Numbered from the stretch's first letter, positions 36,551 through 45,801 are shown. The stretch is DNA of 64,000 nucleotides from Pseudomonas sp. N3-W (GCF_024970185.1 NZ_CP103965.1:4088001-4152000); one strand, 5' to 3'. Numbers and translations are program-made. Notes: generated by a model from the letters alone, not told the origin.

Positions 36551-36898
36551 ATGCAACTCAGCCGCGCCAACCTGGCCGACTTCGTGTATTTCCTGGCCAT
36601 CGTCCGCCATCAGAGTTTCAGCCGCGCAGGACTTGAAGTCGGCATCAGTGCCTCGGCCCTGAGTCATGCCATCAAGGGCCTGGAAGCCCGACTCGGCGTA
36701 CGCCTGCTCAATCGCACCACCCGCAGCGTCACGCTCACCGCTGCCGGCGAAGAACTGCACGCGCTGATCTGCCGCCCCATCGACGAGATCGGCCAGGCCA
36801 TGCAGGTGCTCAACCGCTTTCGCGACAAGCCCACCGGGCGCATTCGCCTGAATATCCTCAGTGACGCCGCCGACCTGCTGCTCGGGAACCGAGGCTGA
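36551..36898 (+). pseudogene. Truncated LysR regulator (N-terminal DNA-binding half only)
   Basis: The first about 108 residues are a normal LysR start (FVYFLAIVRHQSFSRAGLEV, ALSHAIKGLEARLGVRLLNR, TTRSVTLTAAGEELH, RFRDKPTGRIRLNI). The frame then reaches DAADLLLG and stops three codons later (NRG, TGA at 36896-36898), where about 290-310 residues are expected. From about 36878 the sequence continues in another frame as a short-chain dehydrogenase. A deletion has joined two genes on the same strand. The HTH could still be made as a small DNA-binding protein. Confidence 0.8.
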
Positions 36899-37517
36899 TG
36901 CGCTGGTTGCCGCCGGCCACAAAGCCATCGGCATCCAGTGCGATGTCGCCGACATTGATCAGGTCGAGGCGATGATCAAGGAAACCGTCGCCACGTTCGG
37001 CCGGCTGGACGCAGCCTTCAACAACGCGGGCATTCAGAATCAGTTGGTCGAGATCGCGGATGCAACAAGCGAGGACTACGACAACGTCATGTCGGTCAAT
37101 CTGCGTGGTGTCTGGGCCTGCATGAAATTCCAGTTGCAGCAGATGCGGCGCCAAGGCAACGGCGCGATCGTCAATTGCTCGTCCCTGGGCGGTCTTGTCG
37201 GCGGCGCCGAACGGGCGAATTATCACGCGGCCAAACACGGCGTGATCGGCCTGACCAAGAGCGCGGCGCTGGAATACGCGAAGCGAAATATTCGGGTGAA
37301 TGCAGTGTGCCCTGGCCTGATCTGGACGCCGATGGCCGAACAGATGGCCGCTAGCGGTCAGCGCGAAGCACTGGAAGCGATGGTCCAGAGCATCCCCATG
37401 GGCCGGCATGGTCGCGCCGAAGAAATTGCCGATGCGGTGCTGTGGTTGTGCAGTCGCAGCGCCAGCTATGTGACCGGGCAATCGATCTCGGTCGATGGCG
37501 GATTTGTCATGCGTTAA
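36878..37517 (+). pseudogene. SDR-family oxidoreductase missing its N-terminus (joined to LysR fragment)
   Basis: From about 36878 the frame reads TEADALVAAGHKAIGIQCDV, then FNNAGIQNQLVEIAD, NCSSLGGLVGG, the catalytic Y-H-A-A-K, and a normal C-terminus (SASYVTGQSISVDGGFVM). It lacks about 35-40 N-terminal residues including the TGxxxGxG dinucleotide-binding turn. No good start codon or ribosome site precedes it; an ATG at 36861 lies in LysR-derived sequence. About 210 residues remain. It is most likely non-functional, the second half of the same deletion. Confidence 0.8.
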
Positions 37518-37674
37518 GCGACAGCCAATGTGAAAAGGTGCCCGCCCACCGGCCCAATCCCGTGTGCCATAAACTCCCCTGGTGGGCGGGCGCGGCTATA
37601 GTAAAAGCTTCGACCGTTCAAAGCTTTAAGGCAATTCTGAAAAAATCTGCACATCCTCCAAGACTTGCCCGAAT

Positions 37675-37733
37675 CCCGCAGGCTGCGATCTTTTGATCTT
37701 GCTTTGAAAGATCAAAAGATCGCAGCCTGCGGG
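37675..37733. repeat. 26-bp perfect inverted repeat (non-REP family)
   Basis: CCCGCAGGCTGCGATCTTTT followed by GATCTT (37675-37700) pairs exactly with 37708-37733 around the 7-base loop GCTTTGA. It lies just past the end of the leftward alcohol dehydrogenase gene. Its core GATCGCAGCCTGCG differs from the REP cores in this window, so it belongs to another palindrome family and may end transcription. Confidence 0.8.
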
Positions 37734-37754
37734 GGGTTAGTCAGCGCTCATTGA

Positions 37755-38822
37755 TCAGGCAACCTTCGCCTCTTTCTTCAAGCTGTCCATATCAATCACG
37801 AAGCGATATTTCACATCGCCCTTGAGCATCCGCTCATACGCCTCGTTGATGTTCTGGATGTCGATCATTTCGATGTCCGACACGATGCTGTGCCTGGCGC
37901 AGAAATCCAGCATCTCCTGGGTTTCCTGAATCCCGCCAATCAACGAACCTGCCAGGCTGCGGCGTTTGAAGATCAGGTTGAACACCGAAGGCGACGGGTG
38001 CGGGCTGTCCGGGGCGCCGACCAGGGTCATGGTGCCGTCGCGTTTGAGCAGGTTGAGGAACACGTCCAGATCGTGCGGGGCAGCCACGGTGTTGAGGATG
38101 AAATCCAGGCTGTTGGCGTGTTTGGCCATTTCATCCGGGTTTTTCGACACCACCACTTCATCAGCGCCCAGGCGCAGACCGTCTTCGCGTTTTTTCGGCG
38201 AAGTGGTGAACAGCACCACATGCGCGCCCATGGCATGAGCGATTTTCACCGCCATGTGCCCAAGACCACCGAGGCCGACCACACCGACTTTTTTGCCGGG
38301 GCCGACTTTCCAGTGATGCAGTGGCGAGTAGGTGGTGATACCAGCACACAACAGCGGCGCGACGGCCGCGAGGTTGGCATCGCCGTGGGAAATGCGCAGA
38401 ACGAATTTCTCTTTGACGACGATATTGTCCGAGTAGCCACCGAAGGTATTTTCACCACCGAACACCGGGCCATTGTAGGTGCCGGTGAAGCCATTCTCGC
38501 AGTATTGCTCGTCGCCTTCGGCGCAGGACGCGCAGTGTTGGCAGCTGTCGGCCATACAGCCGACACCGGCCAGATCGCCCACTTTGAATTTGCTGACGTT
38601 GGCGCCGACCGCAGTCACCCGCCCGACAATCTCATGGCCCGGCACCGACGGGTACAGGGTGTTGTGCCATTCGTTACGCGCCGTGTGCAGGTCGGAGTGG
38701 CAAACGCCGCAGTAGAGGATATCGATCTGAACATCATCAGCGCCGGGGGCGCGACGTTCGAAGGTGAATGGCTTGAGCGAGTCCTTGGAGCCCTGCGCGG
38801 CGTAGCTGTAGGTCTTGGTCAT
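37755..38822 (-). CDS. Zinc-dependent NAD(P) alcohol dehydrogenase (cinnamyl-ADH/YahK type)
   Basis: A 355-residue medium-chain dehydrogenase. Catalytic zinc ligands are in CGVCHSDLH and PGHEIVGRV. The structural zinc has four cysteines in CMADSCQHCASCAEGDEQYC. The coenzyme fold shows GVVGLGGLGHMAVKIAHAMG. It resembles broad-range aldehyde reductases such as E. coli YahK. The ATG at 38822 has AAGGCG-type sequence before it. It is transcribed alone; a 10-bp GC-rich inverted repeat (38916-38943) lies upstream. The natural aldehyde is unknown. Confidence 0.9.
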   Translation of the reverse strand: MTKTYSYAAQGSKDSLKPFTFERRAPGADDVQIDILYCGVCHSDLHTARNEWHNTLYPSVPGHEIVGRVTAVGANVSKFKVGDLAGVGCMADSCQHCASCAEGDEQYCENGFTGTYNGPVFGGENTFGGYSDNIVVKEKFVLRISHGDANLAAVAPLLCAGITTYSPLHHWKVGPGKKVGVVGLGGLGHMAVKIAHAMGAHVVLFTTSPKKREDGLRLGADEVVVSKNPDEMAKHANSLDFILNTVAAPHDLDVFLNLLKRDGTMTLVGAPDSPHPSPSVFNLIFKRRSLAGSLIGGIQETQEMLDFCARHSIVSDIEMIDIQNINEAYERMLKGDVKYRFVIDMDSLKKEAKVA

Positions 38823-38915
38823 TACGATCGCCTTTTGAGTCGGATGTTGAATACAAGAGGAGTAGCGTAGTTGCTGAAACGTTCAACTGAATGATCGTGG
38901 CGGCTCATTCGATGG

Positions 38916-38943
38916 CCGGCCGCCATGAAACCCTGGCGGCCGG
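38916..38943. repeat. GC-rich inverted repeat upstream of the alcohol dehydrogenase
   Basis: CCGGCCGCCA and TGGCGGCCGG form a 10-bp stem around TGAAACCC. There is no T-run. It is 94 bp upstream of the dehydrogenase start, so an operator is possible. Confidence 0.4.
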
Positions 38944-39076
38944 GTAACTACGCTTTGCGCACAGGATAAGACGCGGGCAGGTGGGGCCGATGGCTGCATC
39001 CTGCCGATCTATTGCCTATTCCTGTCAGATTGGGTCGGCGTCATTCCCCAATCGGTGCTCCGCAAAGAGGCCTGCA

Positions 39077-39733
39077 TCAGCCCAGTCGCATTGACAGCTC
39101 AATGTCGTGCGCAAACGGCACGGACAGATAACCGTTCTGCGGCGCACGCACGTAAGCCAGGTATTCAGGGCAATAGTCCGTGTTATCCGCAACCACCAAC
39201 GCGCCCGGTTTCAGGTGTTTTTCGACCAGGCTCAACACGTCGCCGTACAACGCCTTGGCGCCATCGAGCAGAAGCAAATCGATGGACGGCGGCAGATCGG
39301 TAGCCAGGGTCAGGAGCGCATCACCTTCGCGAATCTGCACCAGGTCGCTGACGCCTCCTTCGACGAAATGATGGCGCGCCAAGGCAATCTTCGACGGCTC
39401 GAATTCGCTGCCGATCAGCACGCCGCCGCCGTTGTCCCGTAACGCTGCCGCCAGGTGCAGGGTGGACAGGCCGAACGAGGTGCCGAACTCGACGATTGCC
39501 TTGGCGTTTACATTGCGCGCCAGCATGTACAGCAGCTTGCCGGTGTCGCGTGAGACTGGCAGCCACAGGTCTTTGAGCAGCCCATAGAGAGCCAGGTAGT
39601 CGGTCTTGCTGTGCATCAGGCGGTCGCGTTCTTCGCCAGACACCGTGTCCAGTATCGGGCTGGTGGCGGCGCTGGCTTGGGTGTAGAGGCGTTCGATCAG
39701 GCTCGCCAATGGCTCAGTGGTCAAGGTTGTCAT
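39077..39733 (-). CDS. Class I SAM-dependent O-methyltransferase
   Basis: A 218-residue methyltransferase of the catechol/caffeoyl-CoA-type fold. Motif I is VEFGTSFGLSTLHLAAAL, followed by IGSEFEPSKIALARHHF, the acidic ribose-binding strand. Motif with LLLLDGAKALYGDVLSLVEK and GALVVADNTDY matches the metal-dependent group. It is divergent from a TetR gene with an operator-like repeat between them, so it is probably the target of that repressor. The methyl acceptor is not known. Confidence 0.85.
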   Translation of the reverse strand: MTTLTTEPLASLIERLYTQASAATSPILDTVSGEERDRLMHSKTDYLALYGLLKDLWLPVSRDTGKLLYMLARNVNAKAIVEFGTSFGLSTLHLAAALRDNGGGVLIGSEFEPSKIALARHHFVEGGVSDLVQIREGDALLTLATDLPPSIDLLLLDGAKALYGDVLSLVEKHLKPGALVVADNTDYCPEYLAYVRAPQNGYLSVPFAHDIELSMRLG

Positions 39734-39759
39734 GATTGCTTTCCGTCAGAGGGGGATTA

Positions 39760-39783
39760 AAATGCGACTGATTCATCGCATTT
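39760..39783. promoter_or_regulatory. Candidate TetR operator between O-methyltransferase and TetR genes
   Basis: AAATGCGA (39760-39767) and TCGCATTT (39776-39783) form an 8-bp inverted repeat with an 8-base gap. A further half-site GATGCGA follows at about 39788. Its location in the short divergent gap fits repression of both genes. Confidence 0.5.
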
Positions 39784-39845
39784 AAATGATGCGAGAGATT
39801 CACAACCTCCGCTATTCGCGTTTCCCCTCGACGCCCGAGCCGCCC

Positions 39846-40505
39846 ATGACCGACCGCCAGACCGCCCGTATTTCCTCACGCAAACAGCCGCAGCAGGCAC
39901 GCTCCACTGATCTGGTGGCGGCGATTTTGCAGGCGGCTATTCAGGTTTTGACCGAGCAAGGCGCCACCCGTTTTACCACCGCACGGGTCGCGGAAAAGGC
40001 AGGCGTGAGCATCGGCTCGCTGTACCAGTACTTCCCCAACAAGGCCGCGATCCTGTTCCGCTTGCAGAGTGATGAATGGCTGCACACCACGCAGATGCTG
40101 CAGCGGATCCTGGAAAACCTCGAAGAACCACCACTGCATCGCCTGCGCACATTGGTGCATGCGTTCATTCGTTCGGAGTGCGAGGAAGCACAGATGCGCG
40201 GCGCGCTGAACGACGCGGCACCGCTCTATCGCGATGCACCCGAGGCCCACGAAGTGCGCGCGGCAGGACGGCAGATCTTCGCCGCCTTCATGCTTGAATT
40301 GCTGCCGGAAATCGGCGAGTCAGCGCGCACAGCAGCCTGCGATCTGATCCTGACCACACTCAGTTCCGTGGGGAAAGACTTTTCCGGCAGCCCGCGTAAC
40401 GAGGTGCAAATCACTGTGTGCGCCGACGGGTTGGCGGACATGTTCAGCGCTTATATTGGGGTGCTTAATCAGCGGGATGATGTGCAGGCGTTGACCGATG
40501 TATAA
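39846..40505 (+). CDS. TetR-family regulator (next to O-methyltransferase)
   Basis: A 219-residue repressor. The N-terminal HTH (about 15-65) reads RSTDLVAAILQAAIQVLTEQ, FTTARVAEKAGVSIGSLYQY and FPNKAAILFRL, typical of TetR. The ligand-binding half follows and ends at VLNQRDDVQALTDV. I use the ATG at 39846; the ribosome site is weak, and an upstream in-frame ATG at 39786 overlaps the candidate operator. It is divergent from the methyltransferase gene, and its inducer is unknown. Confidence 0.82.
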   Translation: MTDRQTARISSRKQPQQARSTDLVAAILQAAIQVLTEQGATRFTTARVAEKAGVSIGSLYQYFPNKAAILFRLQSDEWLHTTQMLQRILENLEEPPLHRLRTLVHAFIRSECEEAQMRGALNDAAPLYRDAPEAHEVRAAGRQIFAAFMLELLPEIGESARTAACDLILTTLSSVGKDFSGSPRNEVQITVCADGLADMFSAYIGVLNQRDDVQALTDV

Positions 40506-40611
40506 GTGAAATTGCTGGGGTCTGCTTCGCAGCCCAACGGGGGACAAGTCCCCTCTCCACAAGGTGACTGGCAGAGTCAGATAGTGTGTTGCTTGCACGA
40601 GCATTCGTACT
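40506..40611. repeat. Short GC-rich palindromic repeat after TetR gene
   Basis: GGGGTCTGCTTCGCAGCCC and GGGGACAAGTCCCC are two small palindromes at about 40519-40555, unlike the REP cores. They may be a different intergenic repeat of this genome. No gene is present. Confidence 0.35.
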
Positions 40612-40649
40612 AAAAGCCCACTGACCATCTCCGGGTCAGTGGGCTTTTT
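40612..40649 (+). terminator. Rho-independent terminator (TetR gene side)
   Basis: AAAAGCCCACTGACC (40612-40626) pairs with GGTCAGTGGGCTTTT (40634-40648) with a short loop and a T-run. It lies between two convergent tetR genes and can serve both strands. Confidence 0.88.
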
Positions 40650-40729
40650 ACTGCAATCGCCTGCACCAGATTGCACTGCGTTAACCCGTCGGCCCATGCT
40701 GGAAAGTAGCGGGCTGCATCACGCGATTT

Positions 40730-41347
40730 TCACTGTTGGCTAATCGACCGCCACGCCGCGTCTGCCAGAAAGTCCCTGTACTCACTCGGGCTCTTTTTCA
40801 CCCTTGCGGAAAGCCAGGCGCGGGAATAGCTGTCCGCGGCGCCGATGATGAGCGAGGGCAAAAGCTCTGCGGGAATATGGCTGAAATGCTCTTTGCGCCC
40901 CTCAATGCCTAGCCATTCCATCAGTTGTCTGTTGCGCTGCTTGTTGCGTGAAAGCAACTCATCCTTGAACGGGCCGCTTGAGACCGCGAAGCGACTTTGG
41001 TAAACGAATCGCGCCCAATCCGGCTGCTCGCTGACCCATTCAACATAGCTATGGACCAGCGCCACGACGCCTTCCTGAGCGGTGTGTGCCTTGTGCAAAT
41101 AACTGTCTCGAAGCGTGCCCTGATCCTCCAGCGCCGCAAAAAACAGCGCGGCAACGATGCCTTCCTTGCTGCCGAAGTGGTGATAGATGGCGCCCACGCT
41201 GGTATCGCACTGTGCGCGGATGGTTTCGATATTCGTCGCCTCGATACCCACCTCGTTAAAGCAGGCCAGCGCCTGTCGCAGAATGCTGCGCTTGAGCTCG
41301 GAGCGCCTGCCGGGGAACGTACGCTCGATCAGATCGTTTGAGTGCAT
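40730..41347 (-). CDS. TetR-family regulator (next to hotdog protein)
   Basis: A 205-residue repressor. The HTH occupies about residues 10-60 (RSELKRSILRQALACFNEVG, ATNIETIRAQCDTSVGAIYH, HFGSKEGIVAALF). The C-terminal half resembles the YCII/TetR_C group with WARFVYQSRFAVSSGPF. The ATG at 41347 is favoured because MHSNDLIERTF leads straight into the domain; the frame is open 40 codons further upstream through the presumed operator. It is divergent from the hotdog gene at 41483 and probably represses it. Confidence 0.8.
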   Translation of the reverse strand: MHSNDLIERTFPGRRSELKRSILRQALACFNEVGIEATNIETIRAQCDTSVGAIYHHFGSKEGIVAALFFAALEDQGTLRDSYLHKAHTAQEGVVALVHSYVEWVSEQPDWARFVYQSRFAVSSGPFKDELLSRNKQRNRQLMEWLGIEGRKEHFSHIPAELLPSLIIGAADSYSRAWLSARVKKSPSEYRDFLADAAWRSISQQ

Positions 41348-41425
41348 GAAGAGAATCGCCAAATCAGCGGAGTTTAAAGGTACATCGGTTAGCAGAGAAA
41401 GCGCTGCTTGACAGCCTTCGAATAT

Positions 41426-41459
41426 ACAGAATATTGTTCCGTTACAGAATATTATTCTG
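41426..41459. promoter_or_regulatory. Candidate operator: repeated ACAGAATATT and palindrome
   Basis: ACAGAATATT occurs at 41426-41435 and again at 41444-41453. The second copy is part of a perfect 15-bp palindrome CAGAATA-T-TATTCTG (41445-41459). It lies 23 bp before the hotdog gene and in the divergent gap with tetR, a good position for repression of both. Confidence 0.6.
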
Positions 41460-41482
41460 CAAACCAATCACGAGGGTATCCC

Positions 41483-41923
41483 ATGAGCCAGGCTCTAAGC
41501 ATGTTCAACAGTGTCGGTCCCGCTGCGTTCAGCCAGCTGGCGTGCCAAATGGCACCGTACTTCAGCACCATCTCCCCAGAGATTTCTGAGCTCAGTCCAG
41601 GCCACGCAGTGGTCAATGTGCCGTTCCGTAAGGAAATCACCAATCACCTGGCCTCGGTGCACGCCATTGCTCTGTGCAACGCTGCCGAATTAGCGGGAGG
41701 AATGATGACCGACGTTTCCATCCCCTCAGGCGCCAAATGGATTCCCAAAGGCATGACTGTCGAATACCTGGCGAAGGCCAAGTCAAGCATCCGCGCCGTC
41801 GCAGAGGGTGGGGACATTGATTGGAAAACCGCCGGTGACAAGATTGTCGCGGTTGATATTTTCGATGAGAGCGGTACGAAGGTCTTCACTGCAAAAATCA
41901 CGATGAACGTGAAGATTGCCTAG
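41483..41923 (+). CDS. Hotdog-fold protein (DUF4442 / PaaI-like thioesterase)
   Basis: A 146-residue protein of the single-hotdog size. SPGHAVVNVPFRKEITNHLA followed by SVHAIALCNAAELAGGMMTD is the DUF4442 pattern, with Asn/His in the usual active-site helix start. The following strands include WIPKGMTVEYLAKAKSSIRA. Family members hydrolyse acyl-CoA thioesters or bind acyl chains. GAGG lies 7 bases before the ATG. It is controlled, by position, by the divergent TetR. A terminator of mqo lies beyond its end. Confidence 0.8.
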   Translation: MSQALSMFNSVGPAAFSQLACQMAPYFSTISPEISELSPGHAVVNVPFRKEITNHLASVHAIALCNAAELAGGMMTDVSIPSGAKWIPKGMTVEYLAKAKSSIRAVAEGGDIDWKTAGDKIVAVDIFDESGTKVFTAKITMNVKIA

Positions 41924-42021
41924 GCCTGTATTACGTATGGTATGACGATGAGTGGGATGAGCCCCCCACCACAAGTAACTGCCCACTTGCTGCATTGCCT
42001 GAAGCGCTGAATCCCGGGCAC

Positions 42022-42057
42022 AAAAAAGCCCACGAACCGTCACCGGTTCGTGGGCTT
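42022..42057 (-). terminator. Rho-independent terminator of mqo
   Basis: A 14-bp stem (AAGCCCACGAACCG 42026-42039 with CGGTTCGTGGGCTT 42044-42057), loop TCAC, is followed on the minus strand by six T (AAAAAA at 42022-42027 on the plus strand). Confidence 0.9.
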
Positions 42058-42074
42058 CCTGATCAGGCTTCTGG

Positions 42075-43721
42075 TTACAGAGCCATGTCACTCGCAGCAT
42101 TTGCCTTCGGCGCTTTACCAGCATCAGCCGGAGCAGCAACCGGAGCCGCCGCCTGAGGGATCGCTGGCGGTGGAGTCAGCTGCAATACCTTGGCGGTATA
42201 GGCCCACTCTTCAGCCACTTTCTCAGGGCTGCCATTCAGCTGGGTGCCGTAGCTAGGCACGATCTGGTGCAGTTTTTCCTGCCACGCTGGCGAAGCAACC
42301 TGGTCCTTGAAGACCTTCTGCAGCACGCTCAGCATGATCGGTGCGGCGGTCGATGCGCCTGGGGAGGCGCCCAGCAGGCCGGCGATGCTGCCGTCGGCGG
42401 AGGCGACGATTTCGGTGCCCAGTTTCAGCACGCCACCGGCTGCTTCATCACGCTTGATGATCTGCACGCGTTGGCCGGCTTGCCACAGGCGCCAGTCTTC
42501 GGCTTTGGCGTTCGGGAAGTATTCCTTCAGCGCGTTCATGCGGTCTTCATCCGACAGCATCAGTTGGCCAGCCAGGTACTCGACCAGCGGGTACTCCTTG
42601 ATGCCGACCTTGGTCATAGGCCAGATGTTGTGGGTGGTGGTGCTGGTCAGCAGGTCCAGGTACGAGCCTTCCTTGAGGAACTTGGTGCTGAAGGTCGCGA
42701 ATGGGCCAAACAGGATCACGCGCTTGCCGTCCAGGACGCGGGTGTCCAGGTGCGGAACCGACATTGGCGGTGCGCCAACCGAGGCTTTGCCGTACGCCTT
42801 GGCCAGATGTTGCTCGGCGATGGTCGGGTTATCGGTCACCAGGAACGAGCCGCCAACCGGGAAGCCTGCGTATTCCTTGGCTTCAGGAATGCCGGACTTC
42901 TGCAGCAGGTGCAATGCACCGCCGCCCGCGCCGATGAACACGAACTTGGCGTCGGTTTCGGTTTTGGTGCCGTCTTTGAGGTTTTTGTAGCTGACGCGCC
43001 AGGTGCCATCGGCGTTCTTGGTGATGTCCTGTACTTCGCTGGACAGCTTCAAGTCGAACTTCGGCGTGGTTTGCAGGTGAGCAACGAACTGGCGGGTGAT
43101 TTCGCCGAAGTTCACGTCGGTGCCGATCGGGGTCCAGGTGGCCGCGATTTTCTGGTTCGGGTCACGCCCTTCCATCATCAGCGGGACCCACTTCTTGATC
43201 ACGGCCGGGTCTTCGGAGTACTGCATGCCGGCGAACAGCGGGCTCGCTTGCAGGGCTTCGTAGCGTTTTTTCAGGAACTTGATGTTGTCATCGCCCCACA
43301 CAAAACTCATGTGTGGCGTAGAGTTGATGAACGAGCGCGGGTTTTTCAGGACGCCCTGCTGCACCTGCCAGGACCAGAACTGACGGGAGATCTGGAAAGC
43401 TTCGTTGATTTCAACGGCCTTCGGGATCTGAACCTTGCCGTTCTCGTCTTCCGGGGTGTAGTTCAGCTCGGCCAACGCGGAGTGACCAGTACCGGCGTTG
43501 TTCCAGCCGTTGGAGCTTTCCTGGGCGACGCCATCGAGGCGCTCGACCATTTCCATGGACAGGTCCGGTTGCAGCTCGTTGAGCCACACACCGAGGGTTG
43601 CGCTCATGATGCCGCCGCCAATCAGCAGCACATCAACTTTCTTTGCCTCTTCCGCGTGAACGGAGGTGATCCCCATCGACAAAGTCAGCCCCAGCAGGGC
43701 TGTGTTCAGTTTCTTAAACAT
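42075..43721 (-). CDS. mqo: Malate:quinone oxidoreductase
   Basis: An FAD-dependent membrane-associated enzyme that oxidises malate to oxaloacetate and reduces quinone, replacing or supplementing NAD malate dehydrogenase. It has 548 residues. The FAD-binding turn is [20 protein letters not shown]. Family segments [20 protein letters not shown] and [20 protein letters not shown] are clear. A leader of about 25 residues ([15 protein letters not shown]) resembles a Sec signal peptide, as in other pseudomonad Mqo, so the enzyme may face the periplasm. An Ala/Pro-rich C-terminal tail ([20 protein letters not shown]) is a low-complexity addition. The ATG at 43721 has AGGTG 7 bases upstream. Confidence 0.95.
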   Translation of the reverse strand: MFKKLNTALLGLTLSMGITSVHAEEAKKVDVLLIGGGIMSATLGVWLNELQPDLSMEMVERLDGVAQESSNGWNNAGTGHSALAELNYTPEDENGKVQIPKAVEINEAFQISRQFWSWQVQQGVLKNPRSFINSTPHMSFVWGDDNIKFLKKRYEALQASPLFAGMQYSEDPAVIKKWVPLMMEGRDPNQKIAATWTPIGTDVNFGEITRQFVAHLQTTPKFDLKLSSEVQDITKNADGTWRVSYKNLKDGTKTETDAKFVFIGAGGGALHLLQKSGIPEAKEYAGFPVGGSFLVTDNPTIAEQHLAKAYGKASVGAPPMSVPHLDTRVLDGKRVILFGPFATFSTKFLKEGSYLDLLTSTTTHNIWPMTKVGIKEYPLVEYLAGQLMLSDEDRMNALKEYFPNAKAEDWRLWQAGQRVQIIKRDEAAGGVLKLGTEIVASADGSIAGLLGASPGASTAAPIMLSVLQKVFKDQVASPAWQEKLHQIVPSYGTQLNGSPEKVAEEWAYTAKVLQLTPPPAIPQAAAPVAAPADAGKAPKANAASDMAL

Positions 43722-44170
43722 CTGTAGCACCTATGATAAAACGCCATCCGCCCTGCCCCTCCTCGATCATGAAACCCTGGTTCACAGCGTGCAGGCAGCA
43801 GACTGTGGGCTTTGCATTCACAAGGATGAGAGAGTGGGCACACAAGGCCGACGTGACTCCATCGACCTCAGTTTATATGTCCCTACTGAACTGACTTCTT
43901 ATCATTATTGGCTTCAGCTACTTGAGCGACATTGATTCCGCCGGCGCGCCTCAGGGGCACGCAAACTGAATGGTCTAACCAAGTTGGCGCGAAGAATATC
44001 ACGACACGGCAAACCCGCGCGTCTGTTCGCGACCCGGCAGTTCCGGTTTGTCGGCTTCGTAGTGAAAAACCTGATGCGGGCTCAGCGGTCTGCTTATAGA
44101 CCTTCAAAATAAAAGCCATCAAGATTGTTACTCCCACATTGACCGCATTTTCAATATTCGAGGAAGCGTT
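43722..44170. other. Divergent gap mqo / nudJ
   Basis: This 449 bp gap contains the promoters of mqo (leftward) and the nudJ-mnmA-hflD operon (rightward). AT-rich patches are at 43870-43910 and 44088-44130. CGAGGAAG (44159-44165) is the nudJ ribosome site. I found no gene, REP or clear operator. Confidence 0.5.
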
Positions 44171-44617
44171 ATGGATTGGCTGCCCCACATCACCGTCGCG
44201 ACCATCGTCGAAGACAACGGCCGCTTCCTGATGGTCGAGGAACTCAAGGGCGCACGAGCGGTACTCAACCAGCCCGCCGGTCACCTGGACCCGAACGAAA
44301 CCCTGATCGAGGCCGCCGTACGCGAAACCCTTGAGGAAACCGGCTGGGACGTCGAACCGACTGGCGTCACGGGGATTTACCTGTACACCGCGCCGAGCAA
44401 CGGCGTGACTTACCAGCGGGTCTGCTTCACCGCCAAAGCCCTGAAACACCACCCGGATTATCAACTGGACGACGGCATCGTCGGCGCCAAGTGGCTGACC
44501 CGCGACGAATTATTGGAACAGCGCGACAACTGGCGCAGTGAGCTGATCATCCGTTGCATCGATGATTACCTGGCCGGCAATCACTTCAGTCTCGAACTGA
44601 TCCGTCCTTCTCTTTAG
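44171..44617 (+). CDS. nudJ: NUDIX phosphatase NudJ-type
   Basis: A 148-residue NUDIX hydrolase. The Nudix box is G-x5-E-x7-REUxEExGU: GHLDPNETLIEAAVRETLEE followed by TGWDV. MDWLPHITVATIVEDNGRFL and the C-terminal WLTRDELLEQRDNWRSELII match the E. coli NudJ type, which dephosphorylates hydroxymethyl-pyrimidine pyrophosphate and nucleoside di/triphosphates. It precedes mnmA by 59 bp in the conserved order nudJ-mnmA-hflD-purB, which supports the name. The exact in vivo substrate is not certain. Confidence 0.88.
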   Translation: MDWLPHITVATIVEDNGRFLMVEELKGARAVLNQPAGHLDPNETLIEAAVRETLEETGWDVEPTGVTGIYLYTAPSNGVTYQRVCFTAKALKHHPDYQLDDGIVGAKWLTRDELLEQRDNWRSELIIRCIDDYLAGNHFSLELIRPSL

Positions 44618-44676
44618 CCTTGTGAGCTGCGGCCTGCTAGAATCGCGTCCTTTTTCAAGACACTCATTGAATCCCT

Positions 44677-45801
44677 ATGCGTGATCCAGCCCCTTCTGAC
44701 ACACCAAAGAAGCGCGTCATTGTCGGCATGTCCGGCGGCGTGGATTCTTCCGTTTCCGCCGTTCTGCTCATGGAGCAGGGTTATGAGGTGGAAGGCCTGT
44801 TCATGAAGAACTGGGAAGAAGACGATGGAACGGAATACTGCACCGCCATGGACGACCTGGCGGACGCCCAGGCCGTGTGCGACAAGATTGGCATCAAGCT
44901 GCACACCGCCAACTTCGCCGCAGAGTACTGGGACAACGTGTTCGAGCATTTCCTGGCCGAATACAAGGCCGGCCGCACGCCGAACCCGGACATCCTGTGC
45001 AACCGCGAAATCAAGTTCAAGGCGTTCCTCGACTACGCCATGGTGCTGGGCGCCGACCTGATTGCCACCGGCCACTACGTGCGCCGCCGCGACATCGACG
45101 GCCGCACCGAGCTGCTCAAGGGCCTGGATCCAAACAAGGACCAGAGCTACTTCCTGCACGCCGTCGGCGGTGAACAGATCGCCAAGACCCTGTTCCCGGT
45201 CGGTGAGCTGGAAAAACCCGAAGTGCGCGCCATCGCCGAGAAACACGACCTGGCCACCGCCAAGAAAAAGGATTCCACCGGGATCTGCTTTATCGGTGAG
45301 CGTCGCTTCAGTGACTTCCTCAAGCAATACCTGCCGGCCCAGCCAGGCGAGATCAAGACCACCGAAGGTGAAGTCATTGGCCGTCACCACGGCCTGATGT
45401 ACCACACCATCGGTCAGCGTCAGGGCCTGGGCATCGGCGGCCTGAAAGATGCCAGCGACGAGCCGTGGTACGTGCTGATCAAGGATCTGGAACACAACGA
45501 GCTGATCGTTGGCCAGGGCAACGATCACCCTTACCTGTTCTCCCGCGCCCTGCTCGCCTCTGACATCTATTGGGTCAATCCGATTGATTTGACCGAGCCG
45601 CGCAAGCTGACCGCTAAAGTCCGCTATCGCCAGGGCGACCAGCCCTGCACCCTGGAAAAAACCGCCAACGGCTATCGCGCCACCTTCGATGACCCGCAAC
45701 GCGCAGTCACTCCGGGCCAGTCCGTGGTGTTCTATGACGGTGAAATCTGCCTCGGCGGCGGCGTGATCGAAGTCGCCGAGCCGTGGAGCAGCAAGGCATG
45801 A
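44677..45801 (+). CDS. mnmA: tRNA-specific 2-thiouridylase
   Basis: Cytoplasmic enzyme of 374 residues that thiolates U34 of Lys, Glu and Gln tRNAs using sulfur relayed from IscS/Tus. The PP-loop ATP motif is [13 protein letters not shown]. The two catalytic cysteines are in [12 protein letters not shown] and [10 protein letters not shown]. The C-terminal segment [20 protein letters not shown] is the usual RNA/ATP-binding region. The stop overlaps the hflD start by 4 bp. Confidence 0.97.
   Translation: MRDPAPSDTPKKRVIVGMSGGVDSSVSAVLLMEQGYEVEGLFMKNWEEDDGTEYCTAMDDLADAQAVCDKIGIKLHTANFAAEYWDNVFEHFLAEYKAGRTPNPDILCNREIKFKAFLDYAMVLGADLIATGHYVRRRDIDGRTELLKGLDPNKDQSYFLHAVGGEQIAKTLFPVGELEKPEVRAIAEKHDLATAKKKDSTGICFIGERRFSDFLKQYLPAQPGEIKTTEGEVIGRHHGLMYHTIGQRQGLGIGGLKDASDEPWYVLIKDLEHNELIVGQGNDHPYLFSRALLASDIYWVNPIDLTEPRKLTAKVRYRQGDQPCTLEKTANGYRATFDDPQRAVTPGQSVVFYDGEICLGGGVIEVAEPWSSKA

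Noticed and set aside
42267..43727. A 486-codon open frame on the plus strand
   Set aside because: It is the shadow of mqo. High GC at third positions keeps opposite frames open.
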